A stretch of DNA of 64,000 nt, from NCBI RefSeq assembly GCF_018224615.1, contig NZ_JAGTUK010000001.1:186001-250000 (forward strand), written 5' to 3'. Origin of the DNA: Microbacterium paraoxydans (GTDB lineage Bacteria > Actinomycetota > Actinomycetes > Actinomycetales > Microbacteriaceae). The position numbers and the translations under genes were made by a program. The notes under the pieces were generated by a model, which worked only from the letters and a program-made list of their open reading frames with translations, searched no databases and had not been told where the DNA came from. Shown piece by piece: positions 31,901 to 39,930 of this stretch (position 1 is its first letter; the number at the start of each line of letters is the position of its first letter).

Positions 31901-34091
31901 CGTCGCGACCCCCGGGTTCACCGTCACCAAGGCGGCCGACCCCGCGTCGGGCACCCGCGTCGACCCCGGCAGCGTCCTCACGTACACCGTCACGGGCGTG
32001 AACACGGGCGACACCGTGCTCGACCCGGCGTCGATCACGGACGACCTGCGCGACGTGCTCGCCCACGCCAGCTTCAACGACGACGCGACCGCGAGCCGCG
32101 GCGACGTGCGCGTGGCCGACGGCACGCTGCAGTGGAGCGGACGGCTGCTGCCAGGGCAGGACGTCGTGATCACCTACTCGGTCACGGTCGACCCCGCCGC
32201 GGGCGGCGAGCTCATCGCCAACAGCGCGACCGGTGAGGCGACCCCGCTGATCCCCACGGATCCGAGCGACCCCGGCAGCCCGACCACCCCTGGCACGCCG
32301 ATCACGCCGCCGCCGTCCACCACGGAGCACCCGGTGAACGAGCCCGGCTTCACGTTCGCGAAGACGGTCGACCCCGCCGCGGGCACCGCCGTCGACCCGG
32401 GCGCCGTGCTGACCTACACCCTCACCGCCGCGAACACCGGAGCGACCGTGCTCGACCCGGTGTCCATCTCCGACGACCTGTCCGGTGTGCTGCCGTACGC
32501 CGCGTACAACGGCGACGCCGTCGCGACCATCGGTGGCGCGCCCGCGGGAGTCGTGACCGTCGACGGCACCGACCTGTCCTGGACCGGGTCGCTCGCGGTC
32601 GGGGAGACCGTGACGGTCACGTACTCCGTGACCGTGGGCGCGGAGGGTGTCGGCACCGTGATCGAGAACGCGGCGACCGCGACCGCCACCCCGCCCGGTG
32701 GCTCGGTCATCACGCCGCCGCCCGGCACCACCACCACCCCGGTGAACCGTCCCGGCTTCTCGCTGTCGAAGAGCGCCGACCCGGCCACGGGCACCGCGGT
32801 CGACCCCGGTGCCGTCCTCACCTACACGGTGACCGGCGTGAACACGGGGGAGACGGCGCTCGACCCCGTCTCGATCACGGACGACCTCTCCGGGGTGCTC
32901 GCCCACGCCGCGTACAACGGCGACGCGACCGCCACGATCGACGGCGCCCCGGCCGCGGCTCCCGCCGTGTCGGGCGACCGCCTGACGTGGAGCGGGGCAC
33001 TGCCGGTCGGCGCGACCGTCACCCTCACGTACTCCGTGACCGTGGCAGCCGATGCGGGCGGCAGCGTCCTGACGAACACGGTCTCCGGCTCCGCGACCCC
33101 GCCCGGGGGCGTGCCGCCGATCGAGACCCCGCCCGCCACCACCGAGCACCCGGTCAACGCGCCCGGCTTCGAGCTGCGCAAGACCGCCGACCCCGCGTCG
33201 GGCACCCGCGTCGACCCGGGCAGCGTCCTCACCTACACGGTGACCGGCGTGAACACGGGCGAGACGGCCCTGGCACCCGTGAGCATCCGCGACGACCTGT
33301 CGGGCGTGCTCGCCCACGCCGACTACAACGGCGACGCGACGGCCACCGTGGTCGACGGCTTCGCGCCGGAACCGGTCGTGGCCGACGGGGAGCTCACCTG
33401 GACGGGTGACCTCGCCGCAGGTCAGCGCGTCACGATCACCTACTCGGTGACCGTGCACGGCGACGCGGGCGGTGCGACCATCGCGAACACCGTCGAGGGT
33501 TCGGCGACGCCTCCGGGCGGCGCGGTCATCACGCCTCCGCCGGCGACCACGGAGAACCCGGTCGGCACCCCCGGTTTCACGTTCGCGAAGACCTCGAACC
33601 CCGGTTCGGGCACGGCCGTGGCGACGGGAAGTGTCGTGACGTACACGCTCACCGGCACCAACACGGGTGAGACCGGGCTGGATGAGGTCGTCGTGCGCGA
33701 CGACCTGGCCGGAGTGCTGCGGCACGCCGACCTACGGGGGACGGCGACCGCGACGGTGGGTGACCGTGCGGTGGCCGCTCCCGTGATCGACGGCACGTCG
33801 CTGCGCTGGACCGGCAGTCTCGCGGAGGGGGAGAGCGTCGTGATCACGTACGCCGTGACCGTGCACGCCGACGCCGCCGGTGCCTCGCTGCGGAACGTCG
33901 CCGTCGCCTCGGCCACGCCTCCCGGTGGCGAGACGATCACGCCCCCGGCCGGCACGACCGAGAACCGCGTGCTGACGCCGCTCGCCCTCACCGGCGGACA
34001 GCTGGCGCCGTGGGTTCTCGGGCTCGCGATCGCTCTGCTGCTCGCCGGAGCGGCCCTGCTGATCGTGCGCCGACGCCGCCTGCAGGCCTGA
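28923..34091 (+). CDS. Giant surface protein with nine DUF11-type repeats and LAxTG-like sorting signal
   Basis: A protein of 1722 residues. GTG 28923 is preferred because GGGGAG lies 7 bases upstream; ATG 28908 has no usable site. A signal peptide follows a TRRLIGG start and ends near APAAAAE. Residues about 45-340 look like a beta-propeller-type region (SGRYAYTVTN, HPVTGVYYFASG, FGNLGHIFVSVSGG). A SpaA-like segment follows (LTLKKDLPNGRQADTDQFALRV). Nine repeats of about 130-140 residues each start with a K-x-DP motif, contain LTYTVTGVNTG and a DDLSGVLAHAAYNGDATA core, and end near YSVTV; these are DUF11/isopeptide-type beta domains. The C-terminus LALTGG plus a helix plus RRRR is a class E sortase (LAxTG) signal. 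It is a wall-anchored stalk, perhaps an adhesin. A terminator follows. Confidence 0.9.
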   Translation: MGFRDAREQRPSRWSRTRRLIGGVVSTALVASSMVVIGGTMTAAPAAAAEPFLCTPGAVYVQSTTDVREFVVNEQGGAPGNGGTLSSVNLGTNHSNNALGVSSSGRYAYTVTNAAGTKMLAKHDRVTDTTTRTSFTLNSSVLRGAVHPVTGVYYFASGTIGGAINLYAWNENVTPQTYVQVGTLRPTTGSSAFGANGDMAFSASGQLVLVADNFIYSSDLPASLEPSTATIDAKQVHDMGAGVQGNGIAFGNLGHIFVSVSGGGNRIIEVDLPRGQTVNTTSLGSFAPTDMASCTFPNTLTLKKDLPNGRQADTDQFALRVQSPAGYQVAQTDATTRGTQSGLQPDYAGPVFTNQGDTFRLSESPAGTTDPTRYDASLVCVQVNPDGSTTPVAVTADGQVTQPAGPLGTDVTCTYTNLRLAPDLALRKTSDPANGSAVRPGQRLTYTVEAENTGNTRLDPVTVTDDLSGVRAFATYQGDVATAIDGDPVTTGAATVTGDELAWTGALEPGQVLTVTYSVIVDEGVEGERLANSVTASGTPPGGFDPLVPPAVTTEHPVAGFELVKTSSPAAGSVVEPGQTIQYTVTGTNTGATTLDPASLTDDLAGVLAHAAYNGDLATAIDGTTLTTGGATLSGSTLSWTGALQPGQSVTVTYSVTVGQDASGEILRNTVSGTATPTTPTPGDPTGPQVPGEPIVPPTSTTEHPVLGSGFTVSKSADPASGTAVEAGDTITYTITGTNTGDTALDPAEIVDDLSGVLGSAAYNDDATADRGTVSVTGDTLTWRGSLPKGASVTIRYTVTVDAGVEKALLRNVATGEGTPRIPVDPSDPDGPTRPGTPLTPPPAETTHPVVDTGFEVAKTADPVSGTAVRAGDTITYTVTGVNTGNTVLDPATITDDLSAVLAHAAYNGDATATSGTVVLNGTALAWTGVLQPGDRVEITYSVTVAADATGVLLRNSVEGAGTPLIPSDPTDPGSPTTPGTPVETPPATTEHPVATPGFTVTKAADPASGTRVDPGSVLTYTVTGVNTGDTVLDPASITDDLRDVLAHASFNDDATASRGDVRVADGTLQWSGRLLPGQDVVITYSVTVDPAAGGELIANSATGEATPLIPTDPSDPGSPTTPGTPITPPPSTTEHPVNEPGFTFAKTVDPAAGTAVDPGAVLTYTLTAANTGATVLDPVSISDDLSGVLPYAAYNGDAVATIGGAPAGVVTVDGTDLSWTGSLAVGETVTVTYSVTVGAEGVGTVIENAATATATPPGGSVITPPPGTTTTPVNRPGFSLSKSADPATGTAVDPGAVLTYTVTGVNTGETALDPVSITDDLSGVLAHAAYNGDATATIDGAPAAAPAVSGDRLTWSGALPVGATVTLTYSVTVAADAGGSVLTNTVSGSATPPGGVPPIETPPATTEHPVNAPGFELRKTADPASGTRVDPGSVLTYTVTGVNTGETALAPVSIRDDLSGVLAHADYNGDATATVVDGFAPEPVVADGELTWTGDLAAGQRVTITYSVTVHGDAGGATIANTVEGSATPPGGAVITPPPATTENPVGTPGFTFAKTSNPGSGTAVATGSVVTYTLTGTNTGETGLDEVVVRDDLAGVLRHADLRGTATATVGDRAVAAPVIDGTSLRWTGSLAEGESVVITYAVTVHADAAGASLRNVAVASATPPGGETITPPAGTTENRVLTPLALTGGQLAPWVLGLAIALLLAGAALLIVRRRRLQA
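30188..33970 (+). repeat. Nine long DUF11-type coding repeats
   Basis: Nine successive units, the first starting near 30191, share long identical runs such as the sequence for DDLSGVLAHA and YNGDATA. Units 3-8 are the most alike. The similarity at DNA level makes unequal recombination and assembly collapse likely. Confidence 0.85.
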
Positions 34092-34106
34092 CGAACCCCC
34101 CGCCGG

Positions 34107-34137
34107 CCCCGGCCGTCGTCCCACGGGACGGCCGGGG
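34107..34137. terminator. Terminator between the surface protein and the LuxR gene
   Basis: CCCCGGCCGTC (34107-34117) and GACGGCCGGGG (34127-34137) form a perfect 11-bp stem with a 9-base loop, midway between convergent genes. Confidence 0.8.
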
Positions 34138-34147
34138 CCCGTGGGGT

Positions 34148-36694
34148 TCAGTCGGGCAGCAGCCCGTGCCGGGCGGCCTGTTCCAGCGCCTCGGTGCGGT
34201 TGCCCGCGTCGAGCTTGCGGTAGATGCTGCGCAGCTGGGTCTTGAGGGTGTTCTGGGACACGCTCAGCTCGGCGGCGATCTCCGGCAGCGGCGCGCCCGA
34301 GGTGAGGGCGTGCAGCACGACCTGCTCGCGCGACGACAGCCGCGGCCGCGTGGCGAACGACGGCAGCGCCGAGCGGAGGGGCAGCGGTGCACCGGGGAGC
34401 GGGGCCAGGTCGGCGCGCACGGCCGCGAAGTCCTCCGCGCCGAGCAGCGCGATCGGGGTCCGCAGCTCCCGGTCGGCGAGCTGTGCGCCCAGGGCGTCGG
34501 TGGCCCGCTGCGCCGCCGCCGGGGTGACCCGGTGCAGCGCGGCGGACTGCACGGCCGCGGCCTCCGCGCGCTCGCGGGACGTGGTGGGCTCGAGTCGTGT
34601 CTGCGTCAGCAGGCGCACGGCGTCCGGCGCACGACCGTCGACCAGGGCCACGCGGGCGCGCTCCAGCAGTGTGGCGAAGCGGTCGCCGGGGGCGTCGCGC
34701 TGCTTGATGCTGCGGGCGGCCCGCACGTCGCCGAGCGCCAGGTGCAGCAGGATGCGCGGACGGCTCAGGGTCGTGCGCGCGTGCGGTGACCCGGCCTCGC
34801 GTCCCCGCATCCTGGCGAACGACTCGAGCCGTTCGAGCCCGCCCGCGGCGTCGCCCTCGTGCAGCGCGATCCAGGCCTCCACCGCGGCCATGGTGGTCCA
34901 GTGCTCGCTGGTCGCCCGGTGCGGGAGGAACGCGCGCACGTGCTGTTTCGCGGCGTGGAGGTCGCCGTCCTCGACCGCGAGCATCGCCTCGGCCACGCGG
35001 TAGAACGTGCCGCGGTAGCCGTCGAGCTCGTCCTGGCTCCAGCCGCCGTCGCGGATGAGGTCGACGTAGTGCCGCGCCTCGGGGAGGTCGCCGTTCAGGG
35101 CGTGGATGCCCGCGAGCAGGCTCACGGCGTGGAACGCGTTGCGGGTGCCCTGCGAGGCGGCGAGGGCCGCGGCCTCGTCGAGTAGTCCGAGCGCCTGCTC
35201 ACGCCGGCCGCCGTAGTGGAGGGAGAGGGCGAGGTGGGTGCACACCAGGGGCATCTCCCGCGCGTAGCGCTCCCACTGCGTCTCGGGCGTCTCGGTGAGC
35301 AGGGCGAGGGCGCGGGCGGCCACCTGCCCGCCACGGTCGGGCAGGCCGATCACGCGGAGCGCCGCGCTCTCGGCCGTCCAGATGAAGATGCGCTCGATCG
35401 CCGAGAGGCGGTTCTTCCTGGCGTTCGCCGCCGACACGGCCACCCGTAGCAGCTGGAGTCCGCGCAGCCGCCGCAGCCGGTTGGCGTTGAGGCAGATGCC
35501 CAGCAGCATGGCCACGAGCGGCTCCTGCTTGAGTCGCGCGAGCGGCAGGTCGCCGAGCAGTCGCACGACCGCCCGCCCGTCGTGGTCGAGCAGGTGGCTC
35601 CAGCCCGACATGATGACGTGGGACGCGAGGTGCAGGTCGCCCTCCTCCACGGCCAGGCGCAGTCCCTCGAACGGGGCGCCGCGCAGCACGGCGCCCTCCA
35701 CCGCGAGGCGTCGCAGCTGCGGGATCTCGGTCGGGTGCGTGCGGCGGAGTTCGCGGTGCAGCAGGGTGCGGGCGAGCGGGGCGAGCCGGAAGGTGCGTGG
35801 CTCGCCGTCTTCCCAGCGCCCGAAGCCGAACACCTCGGCCTCGTCGAGGGCGCGGACGACGTCGGGGTTGCCGGTGAGGGCGACGGCGAGCGGGGCGTCG
35901 ACGGCGTCGGTGATGCTGAGCCGCACGAGGTCGTCCAGGGTGCGCTCGGCGAAGTCGCCCTGCTCGATGCGCGCCTGCAGGTAGTCCTCGATCGTGGCCG
36001 ACGCGGCCTCGACAAGCGAGGGCCCTCCGGTGCCGCCGCCGCGCAGCGCGGCCGCGCGGACCGCTCCGGGGAACCCGCCCGTCGCCTCCAGGATCGCCGT
36101 GACGGTGTCGTCGTCGTCGAGGTCGAGCGCGGCTCGGATCTCGTCCCGGTCGAACATGAGGTCGTGCGGGCCGAGCACCACCGTGTCGATCAGCAGATCG
36201 AGGCCGGAGCTGTCGAAGGGGCTGGGGCGGTTGGTCGCGGCGACGAGTCGTGCGAGCGGGGCCGCGGCGACCGTGCGGCACAGGTCGAACACGGTGTCGC
36301 GGTCGAGTGCGGCCGCGTCGTCGAGCACGATCGCGAGCGGTTCGGTGGTCGCGCACAGGTGCGCGGCGACGGCGGCCCACAGCAGTGCGGGGGTGTCGCT
36401 CGCGGGGTCGTCGGCCGGTGCGTCCGCGGGCGCGTGGGTGTGCAGTGCCCGCAGCAGGGCCCGGGCGAGGTCGGCGCTGCGCTGATGCGCGGGAGTGACG
36501 GTGAGCCACACCACGCGCGCCGCGGTGAGGAACGCCCAGCCCACGAGCGCGGTGGTCTTGCCGGAGCCCGACGCCGCGCGCAGCAGTGTCAGCGGTGTGT
36601 CGGTCTCGATGGCCGCCGTGAGACGCGGTCGCCCGATCACGTTCGTCGATACTCGCGGCAGCTGCCTGTTCTCGCGCGCGACGGAATCCGTCAT
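34148..36694 (-). CDS. LuxR-family large ATP-binding (LAL) transcriptional regulator
   Basis: A protein of 848 residues. The N-terminal NTPase has Walker A ASGSGKTT (41-48) and Walker B LAIVLDD. A long helical repeat region resembling TPR/MalT sensor repeats fills the middle. The C-terminal LuxR HTH is RLSSREQVVLHALTSG with SVSQNTLKTQLRSIYRKL. ATG 36694 has GGGAGGGG upstream; the frame runs on for 270 codons but there it is antisense to the ECF-like gene. LAL regulators typically integrate a small-molecule signal in the repeat region. Its target is not evident; the convergent surface protein is one candidate. Confidence 0.9.
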   Translation of the reverse strand: MTDSVARENRQLPRVSTNVIGRPRLTAAIETDTPLTLLRAASGSGKTTALVGWAFLTAARVVWLTVTPAHQRSADLARALLRALHTHAPADAPADDPASDTPALLWAAVAAHLCATTEPLAIVLDDAAALDRDTVFDLCRTVAAAPLARLVAATNRPSPFDSSGLDLLIDTVVLGPHDLMFDRDEIRAALDLDDDDTVTAILEATGGFPGAVRAAALRGGGTGGPSLVEAASATIEDYLQARIEQGDFAERTLDDLVRLSITDAVDAPLAVALTGNPDVVRALDEAEVFGFGRWEDGEPRTFRLAPLARTLLHRELRRTHPTEIPQLRRLAVEGAVLRGAPFEGLRLAVEEGDLHLASHVIMSGWSHLLDHDGRAVVRLLGDLPLARLKQEPLVAMLLGICLNANRLRRLRGLQLLRVAVSAANARKNRLSAIERIFIWTAESAALRVIGLPDRGGQVAARALALLTETPETQWERYAREMPLVCTHLALSLHYGGRREQALGLLDEAAALAASQGTRNAFHAVSLLAGIHALNGDLPEARHYVDLIRDGGWSQDELDGYRGTFYRVAEAMLAVEDGDLHAAKQHVRAFLPHRATSEHWTTMAAVEAWIALHEGDAAGGLERLESFARMRGREAGSPHARTTLSRPRILLHLALGDVRAARSIKQRDAPGDRFATLLERARVALVDGRAPDAVRLLTQTRLEPTTSRERAEAAAVQSAALHRVTPAAAQRATDALGAQLADRELRTPIALLGAEDFAAVRADLAPLPGAPLPLRSALPSFATRPRLSSREQVVLHALTSGAPLPEIAAELSVSQNTLKTQLRSIYRKLDAGNRTEALEQAARHGLLPD

Positions 36695-36801
36695 GTCCCC
36701 TCCCCAGTTCCCCGCCTCCACAATATTCCGAAATGGTGATGGGTCGAGACGAGATGACGCGGTGGGCGCGGAGCCGCGTCCGAGGGGTCCGCCGTCGGCT
36801 C

Positions 36802-36807
36802 TAGGCT
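36802..36807 (+). promoter_or_regulatory. -10 element (TAGGCT) for a leaderless transcript
   Basis: TAGGCT ends 7 bases before GTG 36815, with no ribosome binding site in between. Confidence 0.5.
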
Positions 36808-36814
36808 CGAAGGC

Positions 36815-37366
36815 GTGACGGATGGACGGGCGAGGGCGGTGCGCCGCGTCCCCACCAGCGCGCTGCTGGTGAGCGCGGCCCTCGGGGCGATCCAGGCGCT
36901 CGTGTTCCTGGCGGTCGTGCCGGTGACGGGCGTGCTCGCGGCCGCCTCGCCCCCGGCCTACGCCCTGGTCGCCGCGGTGCACACGGCCCTGCCCCTGCTG
37001 GCGCGCGTGATCACGCGCACACCCGGAATGGCCACGCTCACGGCGTTCGTGGCCGGGGTGCTCACGGTCGCGGTCTCGCCGATCGGGCCGCTCGGCCTGG
37101 TGCCGCTGCTGTTGGGTGGGCTCGCGCTCGACCTCGCCCTGCCCCTGCGGCGGGACGCGGCGGTGTCGTCCGCTCGCCTCCTCGCCGCCGCGGCGGTGGC
37201 GGGCGTCGCGCTGTTCCTGGTCGCGCTGCCGGTGTTCTCGCCGGAGCACCTGGTGCCCGCGGTGCTCGGGGCGACGCTGGTCGCGCGTGTGGTCGGGATG
37301 CTCGCAGTCGCGGCGGTCGTGATCGCGGTGCGGCGGCTGCTGGCGCGCGCGGGCGTCGTCCGCTGA
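36815..37366 (+). CDS. ECF transporter S-component-like membrane protein (YkoE-like)
   Basis: A protein of 183 residues with about five to six membrane helices. An N-terminal RRVPTSALLVSAALGAIQ segment, an early VFLAVVP helix, PPAYALVAAVHTALPLLARVI and PLRRDAAVSSARL fit the small S components (YkoE/ThiW-like) that bind a vitamin precursor for an ECF module. No A or T component lies nearby, so it would share one from elsewhere. The assignment is by pattern, not alignment. The start is GTG with a -10 element 7 bases upstream. Divergent from the LAL regulator. Confidence 0.55.
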   Translation: MTDGRARAVRRVPTSALLVSAALGAIQALVFLAVVPVTGVLAAASPPAYALVAAVHTALPLLARVITRTPGMATLTAFVAGVLTVAVSPIGPLGLVPLLLGGLALDLALPLRRDAAVSSARLLAAAAVAGVALFLVALPVFSPEHLVPAVLGATLVARVVGMLAVAAVVIAVRRLLARAGVVR

Positions 37367-37380
37367 CCCCTCGAATACCC

Positions 37381-37400
37381 ATACCCCCACCGGGTAGTAT
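37381..37400 (+). promoter_or_regulatory. CsoR-like operator overlapping the -10 element of the DUF6153-DUF305 operon
   Basis: ATACCCCCAC followed by CGGGTAGTAT is an imperfect palindrome with a TACCC/GGGTA core, the layout of copper-responsive CsoR sites. A second ATACCC precedes it at 37375-37380. Its right arm contains TAGTAT (37395-37400), which ends 6 bases before ATG 37407, so the promoter and operator coincide and the mRNA would be leaderless. Confidence 0.6.
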
Positions 37401-37406
37401 CGGGGC

Positions 37407-37853
37407 ATGAGCGATCGACGGGCGCTGCGCGGTGCACTGCTCGTCGTGGTGCTCGCGGGCGGCGTGCTGCTCGGCCTGCTCGGCATGCACGCCCTCGGGC
37501 TGCACGGCACCGCGGGAGCGCACGGCTCCGGTCACGCGCCCGCCGCCGCGACCGCGAGCCACGGCACCGAGGGGCACCGTGACCCGAGCCCCACGACGCC
37601 CGTCACGCCGCCCGCGGTCGCGCACACCGCGCACGACCCCGGCGCGGCGGCGGTCGCTTCCCCGTCGCCCGCGGGAGCGGACGGCGGCGGCGCGTGCGTG
37701 CTGGCCCTGCTCGGCGGGCTCCTCCTGCTGCTGCGACACCGCTCGACCCCCCTCCTGGCGGCGCCGGCGGGCGCGGTCGCCCTTCGCGCCCGCGGCACCG
37801 TGCCGATCGCGCGACCCCCGTCTCTCCACGCGCTCTGCATCAGCCGGACCTGA
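37407..37853 (+). CDS. DUF6153 membrane protein, His-rich
   Basis: A protein of 148 residues with an N-terminal membrane helix (LLVVVLAGGVLLGLLGMHAL), an exposed His-rich segment (HGLHGTAGAHGSGH-like, many His in residues 28-75), a second helix near 95-115 (ACVLALLGGLLLLL) and a short Arg-rich tail. This is the DUF6153 layout. His clusters and the CsoR-like operator suggest copper binding or handling at the membrane, by inference. It is followed after 74 bases by a DUF305 lipoprotein, a frequent partner. Confidence 0.75.
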   Translation: MSDRRALRGALLVVVLAGGVLLGLLGMHALGLHGTAGAHGSGHAPAAATASHGTEGHRDPSPTTPVTPPAVAHTAHDPGAAAVASPSPAGADGGGACVLALLGGLLLLLRHRSTPLLAAPAGAVALRARGTVPIARPPSLHALCISRT

Positions 37854-37927
37854 ACGGCGCCGTCGTGCGCCGGGACGACCGCGACCGCGGACGTCCGTCC
37901 GATCGAGATGACAGAGAAGAGAGACTC

Positions 37928-38521
37928 ATGAAGAACCGAACCACCGTCGCCGCCGTACTCGTGATCGCGGGGGCGCTCGCGCTCGCGGGCTGCGCGTCGA
38001 GCACGCCGGCGGGTCCCGCCGACCACTCCGGCATGGACCACTCGACGAGTGACACCCCCGCCGCGGGGGCCAACGACGCGGACGCGATGTTCGCGTCGAT
38101 GATGATCGTCCATCACCAGCAGGCCGTCGAGATGTCCGACCTGGTGCTCGCCAAGGAGGGGGTCGACCCGCGTGTGGCCGACCTCGCCGAGCGCATCACG
38201 GCCGCGCAGGGCCCCGAGATCGAGCAGCTCCAGGGCTGGCTCGACGACTGGGGCGTGGACGCCGCGGACGCCGACGCCATGGATCACGGCGACGGCATGA
38301 TGAGCGAGGACGACCTGGCGGCGCTCGAAGCGGCGGCCGGGCCGGAGGCGTCGCGGCTGTTCTTGGAGCAGATGATCGTGCACCACGAGGGCGCGGTCGA
38401 GATGGCGGAGGCGCAGCTCGCGGACGGCGAGAACCCCGACGCCGTGGCGCTCGCGCAGGACATCGTCGACGCCCAGACGGCCGAGATCGCGGAGATGAAG
38501 GAGATCCTCGCGACGCTCTGA
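37928..38521 (+). CDS. DUF305 lipoprotein
   Basis: A protein of 197 residues. The lipoprotein signal has lipobox LALAGC (Cys22) and is followed by a Met/His-rich linker (DHSGMDHS). The DUF305 domain is two four-helix halves, each with the family motif M-x-x-H-H: MMIVHHQQAVEMS (about residue 60) and MIVHHEGAVEMA (about 150). DUF305 proteins bind or tolerate metals, often copper, and lie in copper or metal resistance loci. ATG 37928 follows an AGAGAAGAGAG ribosome site. It is expressed with DUF6153 under the CsoR-like site; a terminator follows. Confidence 0.88.
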   Translation: MKNRTTVAAVLVIAGALALAGCASSTPAGPADHSGMDHSTSDTPAAGANDADAMFASMMIVHHQQAVEMSDLVLAKEGVDPRVADLAERITAAQGPEIEQLQGWLDDWGVDAADADAMDHGDGMMSEDDLAALEAAAGPEASRLFLEQMIVHHEGAVEMAEAQLADGENPDAVALAQDIVDAQTAEIAEMKEILATL

Positions 38522-38527
38522 CCCGCG

Positions 38528-38559
38528 CGGCCCCGCGTCGCATCGGTGGCGCGGGGCCG
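38528..38559 (+). terminator. Terminator after the DUF305 gene
   Basis: CGGCCCCGCG (38528-38537) and CGCGGGGCCG (38550-38559) form a perfect 10-bp stem with a 12-base loop, between convergent genes. Confidence 0.8.
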
Positions 38560-38575
38560 TGTCGCGCGGGGATCG

Positions 38576-39910
38576 CTAGCCCTCGCGCGGGCGGCGGAGG
38601 CGGCGCAGCGGACGGGAGAGTCGCGCCCACAGGCTCTGCGGCGCCGGGGTGTCTTCGACGGGCGGCGGCGCCACCGCGAACTGCACGAACTCTTCTGCGC
38701 CGTGGTGCACCACGCGGTACAGGGCCGTGCCGATCAGCACGCCCAGCGCGATCGACATGACCGAGACGAGCGCGGCGGCGAAGTCGGCCAGCCCGTTGTC
38801 CGTCGCGAACGCCTCTGTCAGCCCGACCAGTCCGGCCGCCCCCGGCACCAGCAGCCAGAACGCGGGGAGGAACGTGAGCTGCGACGGTGCCCCGTGCCGC
38901 AGCCCGGCGATCCAGAACACCACCGGGGTCACCGCGACCGCGCCGACGAAGCCGCCGACGGCAGGATCGATGAACTCCGTACCCGCCCACTGCCCCAGGT
39001 AGGCGACCACGAGCGCGAGCAGCACCCACCCGAAGGTCGAGGGCGGCGAGGAGAAGTGCAGGAAGTTGCCCAGCGCGAACACCAGGATCCCCAGCAGCGG
39101 CACCCACCACGGCAGGAACGCGGAGGCGTCCAGCGGCTCGTACGAATCGGACGACACCCCCACCACGGCGCCCGCGGCGAGGATGCCGAACGCGAGCAGT
39201 GCGAGCTGCACGAAACCGTAGATCAGGCGCGAGGCCCCGGAGATCATCTGCCCCGCCGCGAGCTCGACCGTCGCCGTCGTCAGCACTCCTCCCGGGAGGA
39301 AGGTCACCAGCGGTGCGATCAGCAGCCGGATCGGGTCGCCGATCTCGATCGCCTCCGCGAGCAGGAACACCGCGGTCGCGCACACGAACGCGGCCGCGAT
39401 CGGCATGATCAGCTGGAGCGTGGGCGAGCGCACGAGCTTGAGCAGCCCGATGCCGAAACCGAGCACGAACGCGACGATCGCGCCCTGCCAGGTGGGCGCC
39501 AGCAGGAGGGCGAGGCCGGTGGTGAGGATCGCGTGGCCCAGGGTGCGCGTGAACCAGCCCAGCCGCGGGCGCATCGCCCCGATCTCGTTGAGCCGGCGGA
39601 TGCCGTCTCGCGGCTCGACCGTCCCCGCGCGGGCCTGCGCGATCAGCTCGTACAGCGCGGCGATCTGGTCGAAGCGGAACGAGGCGTTGGTCGCGGAGCG
39701 GATCGCGACGCGCTCCTCCTCGTCGTCGCCGGTCTCGACGATGATGATGGTCGGCAGCACCACGAAGTCGGTGTCGTCCCCGCCCGACGCGCGCGCCACC
39801 TCGGCGATCGTGTCGCGGATGCGGTCGACCGACTCCGCCGAGGCGTTCATGCCCTGCGCCAGTCCCAGCAGGAACTGCCGCAGCGCCGACCGGTCGACGA
39901 CGTCGGTCAT
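38576..39910 (-). CDS. Threonine/serine exporter (ThrE family)
   Basis: A protein of 444 residues. The N-terminal soluble ThrE domain (LRQFLLGLAQGMNASAESVDRI, then DTDFVVLPTIIIVETG) is followed by about ten membrane helices, including the C-terminal ThrE_2-like half. Layout and length match Corynebacterium ThrE, which exports threonine and serine. It is transcribed with the dicarboxylate transporter upstream, 20 bases apart. The operon theme, with the aspartyl dipeptidase, is amino-acid and dicarboxylate balance, which is inference. Confidence 0.88.
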   Translation of the reverse strand: MTDVVDRSALRQFLLGLAQGMNASAESVDRIRDTIAEVARASGGDDTDFVVLPTIIIVETGDDEEERVAIRSATNASFRFDQIAALYELIAQARAGTVEPRDGIRRLNEIGAMRPRLGWFTRTLGHAILTTGLALLLAPTWQGAIVAFVLGFGIGLLKLVRSPTLQLIMPIAAAFVCATAVFLLAEAIEIGDPIRLLIAPLVTFLPGGVLTTATVELAAGQMISGASRLIYGFVQLALLAFGILAAGAVVGVSSDSYEPLDASAFLPWWVPLLGILVFALGNFLHFSSPPSTFGWVLLALVVAYLGQWAGTEFIDPAVGGFVGAVAVTPVVFWIAGLRHGAPSQLTFLPAFWLLVPGAAGLVGLTEAFATDNGLADFAAALVSVMSIALGVLIGTALYRVVHHGAEEFVQFAVAPPPVEDTPAPQSLWARLSRPLRRLRRPREG

Positions 39911-39930
39911 GTCACCCCGTCGCGCTCATG

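Noticed and set aside
28578..33725. Minus-strand open frame of 1715 codons opposite the DUF11 protein
   Set aside because: Repetitive shadow of the coding repeats with Arg, Gly and His composition; no start signal or fold.
30188..33970. CRISPR array or satellite repeat
   Set aside because: The repeats are long, coding, diverged in-frame and encode beta-domains; no short repeats with unique spacers.
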